From the NCBI GenBank assembly GCA_016271365.2, contig CM028132.1, positions 586,961,001 to 587,025,000 on the forward strand: DNA of 64,000 bases, given 5' to 3'. This DNA comes from Neoceratodus forsteri (lineage: Eukaryota; Chordata; Ceratodontiformes; Ceratodontidae). A model generated the notes under the pieces. It was not told the origin of the DNA, did no database searches, and saw only the letters and a program-made list of their open reading frames with translations. Every line of letters starts with the position of its first letter. Within the stretch, counting starts at the first letter, position 1. The translations under genes were made by a program, and so were the position numbers. Below are positions 10,939 through 21,239 of this stretch, in pieces.

Positions 10939-11427
10939 AACAAGCATTTGTCAATGCCGGATGGTGTCGCACTGGCATTGGCAGAGGTGGAACTAGAGAT
11001 GCATAATAGGAATGGCAGTGAAGTATTGAAGTGATGCCAACCCCACCCCCACCCTGTAGAGAGCGACAGGCATTGGGGTGTGCCTTTGGGTCATCAGCTA
11101 TAATGCTCATGGCATTGTACCTCACCCTACCCTGTAGACACTGGCAAGTGTTGTGGTGTGCTTTGGGGTCTTTGGGCATCATACTTACCCCATTCCATAA
11201 GGAAATACGGTGACGTGGGTGCAGTATAGGAGCGTAGGGTGAAGTCTGTGGCTGAACAGTGCAAGACACACCACGATGCCTGTCAGTGGCTGCAGGGTGG
11301 CTGGGGTGGAATGGCGGAGCATTACATCCGATGATCCCAAGTCACAGCCCTGATGCCTGTCAGTCCGTACCGGGTGGGGTACTACAACTGGAAACCCTAA
11401 CACCATAGGCATGTAGTGGTAGTTTCA

Positions 11428-13400
11428 CTCCACATTTTCAACATGGGCTGCTTCTCAGGCCACCTCATGAAAAGTGGCACAATCACTTTGTTAGCTGAAA
11501 CATGGTTTTTCACAGCGGCTGTGCCATTTAGTGACAAAGGGACGAAAACACAGTTTGGGGCAGGATGTGGAGAATGACAACTGTATTGTTCATGAGGAGG
11601 CGTAAAAAATGGCAACATTGAAAATCTGAAGTGTCAATATGAAATATTGGTGAAGCAATGAGCATGCATACAAACTGCGCAACAGACGTCCGCAACCCAA
11701 TTATTTGTGGGAGTTTTTTAGGCACATTTTCAACATAGGTATTTTGGGACCTCCCCTCATGAACAGTAGCATTGTGATTTTATGAATGTGTCCCAAAAGG
11801 TGATTTCCCACAGCGAGCACGCCATTGTGCACCACAGTTGCAGAAACACATTTTGGGCAGGCTGTGAAAAATGGCAGCTGTATTGTTGAAAAGGAGCTGT
11901 GCACAAATGCCAGTGGTGAAAATGTGGCAAGCAAATATTGCAAATTTACGGAGTTACAAGGCTGCATGGAAACTGCGCAATGCACGCTTGCAGCACCATC
12001 ATTTTATGGACATTCGGCACCAAATTTTCAACATTGGCATTTTAGGATCTCAGCTCATGAACAGTGTCATCACATTTCCTCAAACTGTTCCTAAAACTGA
12101 TTTCGCACAGTGACTGTGCAATTCTGCACCAGACATGCAAAACACATTTCAGCCAGGATATGTAAAATGACAGCTTACTGTTCATAAGGAGGTGCAGAAC
12201 AATGGCAATGTTGAAAATCTGGAGTGAAAATATTATAAATTTGCAAACTTATGAGCGTATATGCAAACCGCGCAATGCACTGCGAATAATCATGTTATGG
12301 AGTATCGCCACCAAATTTGCAGACACAAGATTTTAGACCTTCACAATGAACATATGTAACTGTCATTTTCGTAATTTGTCCCAAACAGTGATTTCCTACA
12401 TTGACCACGCTATTCTGCGCCAGACGTGTGAAAACACATTTCGGGCAGGTTATGTAAAATGACAGCTGTACTGTTCATCAAGAGGTGTAGAAAAATGCCA
12501 TTGGTGAAAATACAGAGTAAAAACATTACAAATGCACATTATGAGCATGCGTGAAAGTTGCACAACGCACACTCGCAACACAGTCATTTTAAGGAGTATC
12601 GTCACCAAATTTTCAACATAGGCATTTCAGGACCTCTGCTCATGAACAGTGTCACTGTCATTTTCATAATCTGCCCCAAACACTGATTTCCCACAGCGAC
12701 CACGCTATTGTGCGCCGGAAATGCGGAAGCACATTTCGGCCAGGATGTGAAAAATGACAACTGTACTGTTCACAAGGAGGTGAAGAAAAATGACAATGTT
12801 GAAAATCTGTCATGAAAATATTGCGAATGTGTGAAGTTACAAGCATGCGTAGCAACTGCACAATGCACTCTCGTAACACAGTCATTTTAAGGAGTATCAT
12901 CACCAAATTTTCCACATAGGCATTTCAGGACCTCTGCTCATGAACAGTGTCACTGTCATTTTTGTAATCTGCCCCAAACACTGATTTCCCACAGCGACCG
13001 CACTATTGTGTGCCAGAAGTGCGGAAAGACATTTCGCCAGGATGTGAAAAATGACAGCTATACTGTCTCAGAGGTGTAGATAAATGACAATGTTGAAAAT
13101 CTGGCATGAAAATATTACGACTGGAGAAGTTACGAAGCGCATGAAAGCGCAGCAACACATGCTCGTAAAACAGTCATTTTTGGATTTTTCCACCAGATTT
13201 GCAACATAGACTTTTTGATAGCCCACCTCATGAACACTGCCACTGTCCTTGCACTAATCAGTCCCAAAAGGTGATTCCATGCAGTGACTGCGAAATCACC
13301 TTTTGGGATCCAATTAACGTCATAACAGTGATAGAATTCATGAGGAGGGGTCCAAAAATTCCCATGTTAAAAATTTGGTGCAAAAAGTCCATACAATGCC
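11428..13400 (+). repeat. Internal tandem array of family R, about 290-bp unit, seven units
   Basis: The anchor 'accaaattttcaacataggcattt..ctcatgaacagtg' recurs at about 11428, 11727, 12018, 12310, 12603, 12901 and 13187, spacing 286-299. Each unit then carries a 'cccaaacactgatttcccacagcgacc' block, a 'gatgtgaaaaatgacagctgtactgttcataaggagg' block and an 'aatgttgaaaatctg' block. The same unit occurs about three times in copy C. Confidence 0.85.
13262..13308. repeat. Perfect 15-bp hairpin in family R
   Basis: TCCCAAAAGGTGATT pairs perfectly with AATCACCTTTTGGGA across a 17-base loop. Equivalent hairpins lie at about 52957-52999 and 59716-59761. Confidence 0.85.
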
Positions 13401-14185
13401 CTAGATATGCATCAAAGTTGAAAAAACCCTATTTATTCCATTATACAGCTTACCGGCATTTCCTCAGTTCGCGGTCAGCTTTAAAGAGTGCAGACGTGTT
13501 ACCGGTCCACCAAAGATCATTGCGCCAAGCTCTGGAGGTAAGTATGGGGTGAGGGGGGGGTGTGGGGAGGCAGGGTGCACAGTGGGTGGGTGCGGGTGGT
13601 GGGTAGGGAGACTACGAGGGACCATTTTTTGTTCACAGGGTAAAAGAAACATCATGGGACAGTTTTTTTTTTTACAGGGTAATCGGCATGCTGGGGTGGG
13701 CTCCCAGTGTGTCACCTAACTGTTTGGGGGTGCTTCAGCCAATGGAGGATTGGGCACCCTGGTCGGCACACAGGGAAAGTGGGGGCCAAGAGCCAGGGGA
13801 TTGGGCACCCCCTTGACATATAACAAATGGGGGAGTGCTTTATGCCGGAGAGGAATGTGGGCTCCCCATTGGCATACGCACTGGGGCCACAGGAAGCCGG
13901 TAGGGGAATTGGGAACCCTCGAAGTCAGCAGTTATGTGGCCGCCATGCTCACAATGTGGCCGAGCATGTCGGGATGTCCACTGTATCTGACGAGGTTTGC
14001 TCGGATTGCAGCAGACCTTTGCTTAGATGTGCTCACCACATTATGTATGCATGGTGTGGCGATGGCTGATTGGGGAATGAGGGATGCACCTACTGATGCG
14101 TGCCCTGCATTCGCCCAACAGTGACTGAGCCTCCAAAGCTGCACTACCACAAGATGTTGGCTGCGCAAGTGCGCCAACATAAAAA

Positions 14186-14401
14186 GGGGAACGTGCAACC
14201 ATAAAATTAACAAAACCTTTACTGCTAAGAAAAAGGCATATAGAAAATGAACAATATGGGTACCTTTGAATCAGGACAAAAATATAGTTAAATCACAAAA
14301 AATTGCAAGGCAACAATACAGAGAGAAAAAGGAATTTGGAATTCAAACTTGAAAATAATAAAGATGTTCCAAAACAATTTTTTAGAAACAATAACCTTCA
14401 G
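14186..14401. other. A-rich spacer
   Basis: A-rich sequence between family R copy A and the CR1-A leader. I see no motif. Confidence 0.4.
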
Positions 14402-14830
14402 CCTTCAGGCAGAGAGGACCTTCAGGGCAGTGAGGGTCCCTTAGTAAGAAAGAAGGGAGTCCTCCCCCCCTGCAACAAATGACGCATTACCAATGGCGCT
14501 AGGTGCTTGACAAGTGGATTGAGCAGCAGCCAATCAGAACACTAGCCGGACCCCCTGCCACTGAATCCACCAATCAAGACATCCACTCCGAAGTAGGAAG
14601 CAGCTGCCAGGTATATAAAACCCTGTGGCAGCCGAATTGGAGTACAACAGCCTTCAGGCAGAGAGACTCTTCAGGGCAGAGAAGGTCCCCTAGTGAGAGA
14701 GAGAAGGGAACCCTTCGCCTGCAACAAAACATATTACTTGCGGAGCTAAGCACTTGAGGAGTGGATCGGGTGGTGGCAAAGTGGAACACTAGCCATGCCC
14801 CCACCATGGAATCCACCAATCAAGGCACCC
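14402..14830 (+). promoter_or_regulatory. Tandemly duplicated leader/promoter upstream of CR1-A
   Basis: Two copies of a roughly 180-base segment (14402-14581 and 14651-14828, offset about 249) both begin CCTTCAGGCAGAGAG and run to 'gaatccaccaatcaag'. In the first copy CCAATC motifs occur at about 14530 and 14570, followed by TATATAAA at 14612-14619. A start near 14640-14645 would sit at the head of the second copy. This is inferred to be the 5' region of the CR1 that follows, because ORF1 appears 0.7 kb downstream on the same strand. A different element abutting CR1 remains possible. Confidence 0.5.
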
Positions 14831-15156
14831 GTTCGGTTCTCTGGTCCACTTCCTGTTCCTTTAAAGGGAAGAGACCACCAGGCAGCCTCCCACAGTAAGG
14901 ACCCCCAAAACAAGGATAGACCAGTGGAGTTTACCCACTGGAGTCAGCCCAGCAAGGCAGCCACTCTGCTACTCAGCAGGTAGGCAGGGAAAGCAGTAAA
15001 GGCGTAAATTAGGAAACATGTAAGAGGACTTAACACAAAGAAGCAGGGAACCAGGAAATCTACCCGACAACTGAGGTAAGATTCCATTTAAACTCTAGTC
15101 ATAGCTCACACACCACAAAGCAGAGAGGAGTGTTAGGGTGATGCAAAACATTTGTG

Positions 15157-15345
15157 AATAGGTGTAAAACCCTATTTAGTGTAGGGGCAAAAAAAGGGCT
15201 TATAACAGACAAAAGTTTAGAAATAGGAGACACCCTATCTAGGGTAAGGGTCAAAAAGGGTTTATATTTAGGAAAAAGATGGGAATAGGTAAAACACCTC
15301 ATCGGGGAGGGGGTACAAAAGGGATTACAGTAAGCAAAACAAAAA
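15157..15345 (+). repeat. Tandem 58-64-bp units in the CR1-A 5' region
   Basis: Three units start at 'aatagg(t/a)g..' near 15157, 15221 and 15284. Each has an ACCCTAT-like block, an 'aaaagggnttata' block and a purine-rich end. They lie between the leader and ORF1. Confidence 0.65.
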
Positions 15346-15498
15346 CAGGCAAGGCAAACAACAGATACACTGGGAGTGGTGCAGTGCAGTGGCTCTGGGG
15401 CGATAGTCTTCAGGGAGACTTTCTGGAGACTGCGGAGCTGCCCTATATGTGTGCACCTCTCTGAGTAGAGGGAGGAAGTTGCTTGACTCCAGGCTGAG

Positions 15499-16160
15499 TT
15501 GGCTGCAATTCGGGATGCCTCCTCCCCCACCCAGGGACCACCAAGTCCACCACTGCTGCCTCAAAGGTTGCCAGGGAGGAGGGTTGGCCAGACTAAAGTG
15601 GGCTTGGGAACGGTGAGGGTTGTGGATCAGAGGAACATCCCCCAGATGGTACCACTACACATCTCATATGTTGCACTGGCAGGACAGACCTGTCTGATGG
15701 TGGCACGTGCAGTAGTGATCAGGGAGGATGTGGGGGTCTTCCATAAGGGAAGCCCCAAGAAGGGTGGCAGAGAATCCCAAAGGAGGAGGAAGCAACTCCT
15801 GGTTGGGATCTCCATTGTTGGGGGGATAGATTTGGGGACAGGGAGAGGGAGGTTTGGTGCCAACTCAGTGCCATGGCTTGGAGGGATGGGAAGCAGATTC
15901 AGGGGATTGCTAGGGTAGGAAGACAGGAGGGAGAGCTGGACATAATTGTCCACCTCGGGACAAATGATCTGGCTAGGAATGAGGCTAGGACACTGCAGGA
16001 GGAGTTCAGTGAATTGGGGAGGGGTCTTAGGCAGGTAGCATGTTCAGTCGCCTTTTCTGAGGTGTTGCTAGTCTACGACAGGGGGGAGGATAGGGTACTC
16101 CGTACCAAGAGCTTCAACCTATAGTTAAAGGATTGATGCAGAGAGGAGGGTTTCGGCTAC
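15499..16160 (+). pseudogene. CR1-A ORF1, SGNH-esterase-like protein, N-terminal and middle part
   Basis: The frame from 15499 runs to about 15915 and continues in the 15873 frame, so there is one frameshift. Block I of the esterase reads VGISIVGGID (GIS at 15805-15813) where SGNH enzymes have GDS: the catalytic Ser is kept but the Asp is lost. Block III reads VHLGTNDL (GTND, 15957-15968). Text related to 'FSEVLLVYDRG..' and, after in-frame stops, 'LKD.CREEGF' follows, as in other CR1 ORF1 proteins. In CR1/Zenon-type LINEs ORF1 binds RNA and carries such an esterase. Block V (Asp-x-x-His) lies 4.8 kb away at 20951 because another LINE sits between. Confidence 0.75.
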
Positions 16161-16236
16161 ATTTTGTTTGTTTTATTGTAATGTTAAGACATAGAGCAAT
16201 GTTCATTTACAATGGTGACCTTTGCATACACAAATA

Positions 16237-16348
16237 TAGCATGTAAACCATTCACGAAGGATTGCGGTTCCTCTCCCGGATGGATGCAGACCATCTCCTC
16301 TGTATAGGCCTTTATCCCTCCAGGTGGGACCCCAGTACCAATGTACTT
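16237..16348 (-). repeat. Inverted 112-bp copy of CR1-A ORF1 sequence (left arm)
   Basis: This is the reverse complement of 20898-21009, 112 bases in both, with few mismatches. It includes the complement of the DGLHPS codons (about 16278-16295). The 76 bases before it (16161-16236) match nothing I can place. The L2-like LINE starts directly after it. Confidence 0.85.
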
Positions 16349-16490
16349 TTGGCTTGTGACTTAACCACCAGGTATATACTCCTGTCTCTCCTGTTATGTA
16401 CTTATACTTATACTACTCAAAAGGGGTTGTACCTACCTATCCCTCCACTTCTATCTCTTGAGCAGTCGCATACCTAAAATTAAGCCAGGC

Positions 16491-16640
16491 ATGTTCCCTG
16501 TAGACATGTTTATACACCTGGCTCAGAGGCTCCTCCTGCTATCTGGTGATATTGAATCTAACCCTGGTCCCAAACTCTGCACCCCACTTCTACCTCAACT
16601 AGCACTAAAAAGGCCTGGTACTAGCCCATATGAACATTAG
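16491..16640 (+). pseudogene. LINE ORF N-terminus with 2A-like ribosome-skipping motif
   Basis: The ATG at 16491 gives a short leader (MFPVDMFIHLAQR) followed by LLLLSGDIESNPGP, whose codons occupy 16530-16571. D-(V/I)-E-x-N-P-G-P is the canonical 2A signature, and the preceding Leu-rich/Ser-Gly residues also fit. 2A motifs make the ribosome skip the Gly-Pro bond and release the upstream peptide. N-terminal 2As are known in LINEs of the CR1, L2, Crack, Rex1 and Ingi groups. Here the released piece would be about 26 residues. The frame stops at 16638; the endonuclease continues one frame over (from about 16615), so this copy carries a frameshift. Confidence 0.8.
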
Positions 16641-17200
16641 AAGCCTCCTGAGTCACCTGGCTGAACTTGAAGCCTGGGCTAAGTTGGTGGATCCTGACAT
16701 ACTATGCCTCACGAAACCTGGTTGAAACCTGCAACATCCGATACCTCCTGCCCCTCTACCTGGGTATAATATTCTTGGCGAGATCGATCTGGGTCCAAGA
16801 GGGGGTGGGAGTCGCTATTTACTATAAAGTCATCTGTCTCTTGGCGTCCCTAACCCCTGATTCCCTCATGCTATGTGAAGCGCTGCATGCAACCCTGACA
16901 CTGGTCGAAACACCTACATATCGCTTGTGTGTATAACCCGCCAACTAGTGGGCTGAACGGTCTCCAGAACCTACTGCAGTATGTTTCTCAAATGTAAAAC
17001 AAATGAAACACTCCTCCTCGGTGACTTGAACCTGAACTGGCTGGGCCCACATCACAATCTCCTTGCATCTTTGATCCAGAAGCACAATTTTCACCAACTT
17101 ATAACTATCTGCACTAGAACCACGCTCTTCACTATCAGGGTCATTACTGGACTGGATCCTCACAAATAGACCGGATCATGTTTCCAAAGCTACCGTCCTG
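16615..17200 (+). pseudogene. L2-like LINE endonuclease domain, frameshifted
   Basis: Opens with NIRSLLSHLAELEAW (the N-x-R block that starts LINE endonucleases) and PDILCLT (the expected ETW triad is altered to T-K-P-G). 'EGVGVAIYY' is the GGGVA block. LLGDLNLNWL (near 17020) is the GD(F)N block. SLTDHLLTP (about 17208-17234) contains the terminal Asp-His. At least three frame changes and several stops occur. The intact domain nicks target DNA for target-primed reverse transcription. Confidence 0.75.
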
Positions 17201-17707
17201 GCTGACTCACTTACAGATCACTTACTAACGCCTGTCACTGGCGCCCTGCCCACCGCCTGCTCCTCAACCACGACTGATTACCTTCATGAACTATGCTGCC
17301 TCGATACACAAGCCTTCTTATCTGACATATCTGACATAGACTGGACTGACATTTTCTCCACCTCCAATGTTGACACTGCCTTAACATATTTCTCACCAGG
17401 TTTGGCAGTACAAAAGAAACACCTCCCAAAGGTAAAAAGAAGAGTCAGAGGTCAGCAGTCAAGATGGCTAAATAAAGAACTCCTATGTAAGTTAAAAGTC
17501 CGAGATAAGCAATGGAAACAATACAAAAATCTGGGCTCCCTGGATCTTATCCTGTACAAGCAGTATAGAAATGATTGCAAAGGCGATCAGGCAGGCTAAA
17601 AGCATATACTGTCAAAACCTGCTGACTAACTCCTCCAACGACCCTCGAAAATTTTGGAGCCACATTAAAACTTTTTAGGATCTACGCAAGCTGTCACCCC
17701 CTCAGAA

Positions 17708-18830
17708 ATGGTCCTGCAAGGTGTCCACTGTAATGACTCCTTCACTATTGCAAACGCTTTTAACCAGCAGTTTTCCGACCTATCTGCCTACACAGCTTCC
17801 CTTCAATCTCCTGCTACACAACTGAACTCAACATTCCCTGGCGATTCACCTACCTCATCTAAACCATTCTACTTCAAAGCGGTCACCAGGCATCAAGTCT
17901 TCAAGCTGCTCAAGGCTATCTCTGACAATACCAGCCCCGGCTCTGATGGAATAGAACCCTGTCTATTAAAGATGGCTGCTCACCTCATATCTGGACCTAT
18001 AGATAGAATCTTCACCCTATCCCTCTCCAATGGCTCTGTCCCTGAAATCTGGAAGGCTGCCAGAATTACTCCCGTGTTTAAAAAAGGCAGCAAAATGACA
18101 CGACCAACTAGAGACCAATTGCTATACTATCAGTCCTTAGCAAGATCCTTGAGAAATTAGTCTCTATTCAAGTTACCAATTCGTTGAAAACTCCAACTTA
18201 CTCAATACAGCACAGCACGGCTTTAGAAAACACCACAGCACATGACTGCATCTAGCAAAATTCTCCTCGACATTCTTACCAACATGGACAAAGGGAAGCT
18301 AACAGGGGCTGTTTTCATCGACCTCACTAAGCGTTTGACCTTGTTGACCATCCTTTTCCTTGCCTCCCTCAGAAATCTGGGCTTCTCCTACCCTGTCACT
18401 ACCTGGTTCAGCAGCTACCTTGCCAACAGGACTCAAGCAGTGAAATTCAACTCGGCGATCTCTGACAGTGCTGTTATCAATGTAGGCGTCCCTCAGGGCT
18501 CCATTCCGGTCCTCTCCTCTTCTCACTATTTGTAAACAATCTCCTGATGTAGTAACCTCTGGCCACTCACTACTTTTGCTGATGACCTGGTCATCTATGC
18601 CCACTCTGACAATATCACCAACTTGAATGCTGCCCTTACCACAGACTTCCACTTGGTGCAGCTGGCTACACACCCAACTCCTTGTCCTTAACTCCAATAA
18701 AACTAAAGCCATGCTATTTGGATCCCCACAAATTAAGAACCTGCTCTTCTTCTTCTCTGTGCCTGACATTAATAGTAACCCTCTGAGTCTGTTAGCTCTT
18801 TTCGCTACTGGGCATTCACCTTGACCAAAA
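17708..18830 (+). pseudogene. L2-like LINE reverse transcriptase, frameshifted
   Basis: RT blocks in order: SPGSDGIEPCLLK (block 1), ARITPVFKKGSK (block 2; the NYRPI sequence after it is corrupted), QHGFRKHHS near 18220 (another frame), GAVFIDLTK (block A, first catalytic Asp), GFSYPVTTWFSSYLANRTQAV, NVGVPQGSI (block B), and FADDLVIY (block C, FADD codons 18575-18586, both catalytic Asp kept). Stops and frameshifts interrupt at about 18160, 18320, 18510 and 18690. Confidence 0.8.
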
Positions 18831-18839
18831 TCTTGACCT

Positions 18840-19420
18840 AAAGCTGCACATCCAGGAAACTTGTAAATCTGTCAATTGTAAAGCTAGGGGCTGCTTACAG
18901 GACTAACTACCTGCTTACCCCTGCCGCTAAACTGGCAATTGCTAGAGAATCCTGTTACCAACCCTCACCTACAGTGCTCCCATCCTAACCATGGCCAGTA
19001 AAACTGCTCTGCACCAATGGGACACCACCTTCAAAATGTTTGCGGTAACCACCGCCTGAAGCACCATTGTCAACTATACAAAGACCTGGGCTGGCTATCT
19101 CCTCCTCCACCAGGCAATATCTCTCTGCAACCTTTCGACACCATCATCAGAGCATCAAAGCCAGCTGAGCTCTCAAAACTACTCCAACCGGTTATACCTT
19201 CACGGACCTTAGATCCTCTGACAAGTCCTTATTGAATATTCCTCTCTGCCACACAAAAAGGGCTGGGAGCCTTCAGTTATGCTGCCCTCACTTTTGGAAC
19301 TTGCTGCCCCAGGGACTAAGAAATGCTCCTTCTCACAATGCATTTAAGCACAATCTCAGTGCTTTCTTACCTCGATGGACAAATGTGTTTGTTTTGATCC
19401 CTCTTGAATCCCATGCTCTA
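18840..19420 (+). pseudogene. L2-like LINE C-terminal region
   Basis: Codons read '..YRTNYLLTPAA', 'LYKDLGWLSPPP' and 'LQLCCPHFWNLLPQGLRNAPSHNAFKHNLSAFL'. This matches the usual C-terminal L2 pattern of an LGWLP-type block and a late 'F..aaPklWNsLP..lr....sf...Lk..Lf' block. Several frames are used. Confidence 0.65.
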
Positions 19421-19559
19421 ACCTGTTCTCCTCCCTCCCTATTATGTATTATAGGCACTTGCGCTTTTTATTCTTGGTTGTTTTTGCTTTTATGTTTCAT
19501 GTTTGTTGATACTGTATAACATTGTTGTTCTGATGCCAATTGTAAAGCTCTCTAATACT

Positions 19560-20765
19560 GCCTAGTCACTTAGCTTGCTTCTCGCCCTGAGCTGTTTTCC
19601 TCACCTTCATTCCTTATCCTGCACCCTCTGTTCCTGTAACACTTACTTTCCCAGCCCCGCTCTCTTCCTTCCCACTTAGCTATTTCTCAGTACCCCTGTC
19701 ATTCCCTCCTTTTTCTGCCCCTCCCTCTCCTGCTCTTTGCTGCCTCACTCCTCTAACCGCCCTCCACTCTCCTCTCTGCCTTCTTTCCAGTTTGCACCGG
19801 CCCGGTAACAGGTTGCTACCTTGTGCCGCTAATGCCGTAACTTGCCACTACCCTTCCTACCTTTCTTTCACCTTTCTCGCCTCTCCCTGCCAGCTTTCCT
19901 CCTTCTTTATTCTTCCTCTTCTCCTATGCTCAGTCCTCACCCCTCCTCTCCTATTTTATCCCGCCTCCCACCAGTTCGTGACTCCCCTCTCTCCTGCCGT
20001 CTGGTAGTTCCACGGCTCGGCCGCAGGCTACTTACCCGTAATGCCGCTTTCACCGCCTCGCTCTTGTCCTCCTCCTTCTGCTCCGCTGCGCCTTACTAGG
20101 TGCACTTATCTCTCTCACCCCACTCATTTCCTCATCTGTTCCTGCGCCTTCATCCCTTTTCCCTATACCCCTGCCCTTCCACTACCTTCCCTCCCCCATT
20201 CCTTTAGTTTCAAATCCCTCCTCACCCTTGCACCCTAGTCCCCCACCGCCTCCCTGCACATCACCCTCTCTCCTCTCTCTATTTTTGCACCCATAGCTTC
20301 ACTGTCCTGTTCCCCCACCTCTCCGCCTCCTCTTGCCGACTCCCGGTTCCACCGTCCCACCACAGGTGGTAACCTTCTCCCGCTAATGCCGCACTTGGGC
20401 CTTAACCTCCCTCCTGTCCTCCCATTTTTGCTATTCAGCCTCACCACCCCTGTCTCTGTCTCCTCCTGCCCTACCTCTTACACCTGTCCCCTACCACCTC
20501 TCCCTAGTTCTCAACAACTGAATACATGTAATTTTATCTTTATTGCTATGCTTGACTACACTGTGTGTGACTTTGTCCTTTGAAAATGTATCCTGCTCTG
20601 TGTAATTTCTTATGTATCCTGCAAATGTATCCTGCTTTGTGTAATCTCTTATATCACTGTGTTCTGTAACTGTACTCCCAGGGTCGTGCCTGAAAATAGT
20701 CACTTGTTGGCTAGCGACTTACCCCGGTCAATAAAAACTAAATAAATAAATAATAAATAAATAAA
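19560..20765 (+). repeat. CT-rich 3' UTR and tail of the L2-like LINE, with internal repeats
   Basis: For about 0.9 kb the plus strand is mostly C and T. A phrase ending 'CC(G/C)(C/T)TAATGCCG' recurs near 19830, 20040 and 20385, suggesting two to three degenerate internal repeats of 210-340 bp. The terminal segment (about 20680-20760) reads 'gtgcctgaaaatagtcacttg..ttaccccggtcaataaaaac' then (TAAA)n. The SINEs in the window share this tail. Confidence 0.7.
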
Positions 20766-20823
20766 AGATAAAATGTACAGTAAATACAAAAATACAAACA
20801 TCATACACTAATATAACACTTAG

Positions 20824-20826
<3 letters not shown>

Positions 20827-20858
<32 letters not shown>
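20827..20858. repeat. (AT)n microsatellite
   Basis: A pure run of about 16 AT dinucleotides beyond the LINE tail, before CR1-A resumes. Confidence 0.95.
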
Positions 20859-20859
<1 letters not shown>

Positions 20860-20880
20860 ACTTGTAAAAGCAGTTACAGG

Positions 20881-21032
20881 GCCTGGAAAGAGAGGACAAG
20901 TACATTGGTACTGGGGTCCCACCTGGAGGGATAAAGGCCTATACAGAGGAGATGGTCTGCATCCATCCGGGAGAGGAACTGCAATCCTTCGTGAATGGTT
21001 TACATGCTACATTAGCAAGCATTTAAAATAGC
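20881..21032 (+). pseudogene. CR1-A ORF1 C-terminus (esterase block V), and right inverted arm
   Basis: One open frame reads WRDKGLYRGDGLHPSGRG.. then AILREWF and a stop at about 21032. DGLHPS (from 20951; His codon 20960-20962) is the Asp-x-x-His catalytic block of SGNH esterases. It is the downstream half of the ORF1 begun at 15499. Bases 20898-21009 are the right arm of the 112-bp inverted repeat. Confidence 0.75.
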
Positions 21033-21239
21033 TGAGGGGATGGCAGAAGGAATCAGGGAAACATAAACTGTCCACCACTGCAAACTGAAGTAGTCAGTAG
21101 GGAAATCCCTAAGGGAGGGAAATCTCTAAGGGTTACTAATAGCAGGAAAAGCAGAATATAAGAAAGGAAGAGGGATGGGAATGAGGCCGAGGGGATAAAA
21201 GAAGAGTAGACGAAAGGGAAAGGGGGGTGGACTGACAAG

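Larger units (their letters stand above)
10939..14185 (+). repeat. Family R, copy A: large unclassified complex repeat
   Basis: It starts AACAAGCATTTGTCAATGC and ends CAACATAAAAA; both ends are shared with copies at 29481-31631 (reverse) and 51770-53890, and the start with 62569. Order: a head with 'gacaggcattggggtgtgcc' and 'ccattccataaggaaatac' phrases; an array of about seven roughly 290-bp units; a 15-bp hairpin (13262-13308); a GC-rich tail with repeated GATTGGGCACCC phrases. I found no conserved coding frame, TIR or target duplication. It could be a satellite-bearing non-autonomous transposon or a dispersed macrosatellite piece. I do not recognise the family. Confidence 0.75.
16349..20897 (+). 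mobile_element. L2-like LINE with N-terminal 2A motif, inserted in CR1-A
   Basis: A near full-length but decayed non-LTR retrotransposon: leader, 2A-bearing N-terminus (16491-16640), endonuclease (16615-17200), linker (17400-17700), RT (17708-18830), C-terminal region (18840-19420), a CT-rich 3' UTR (19560-20700) and a TAAA-type tail (about 20740-20765) plus (AT)n. Motif spacing and the 'CPHFWNLLPQGLR' C-terminal block resemble L2-superfamily (L2/Crack) proteins more than CR1. It interrupts CR1-A ORF1 and so is younger than it. Confidence 0.8.

Noticed and set aside
11428..13400. CRISPR array (regular repeats)
   Set aside because: Units of about 290 bp diverge along their whole length with no spacer structure, and this is eukaryotic DNA.
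15099..15530. 143-codon minus-strand ORF
   Set aside because: It crosses the CR1-A 5' tandem units and the start of ORF1 antisense, and is repetitive by construction.
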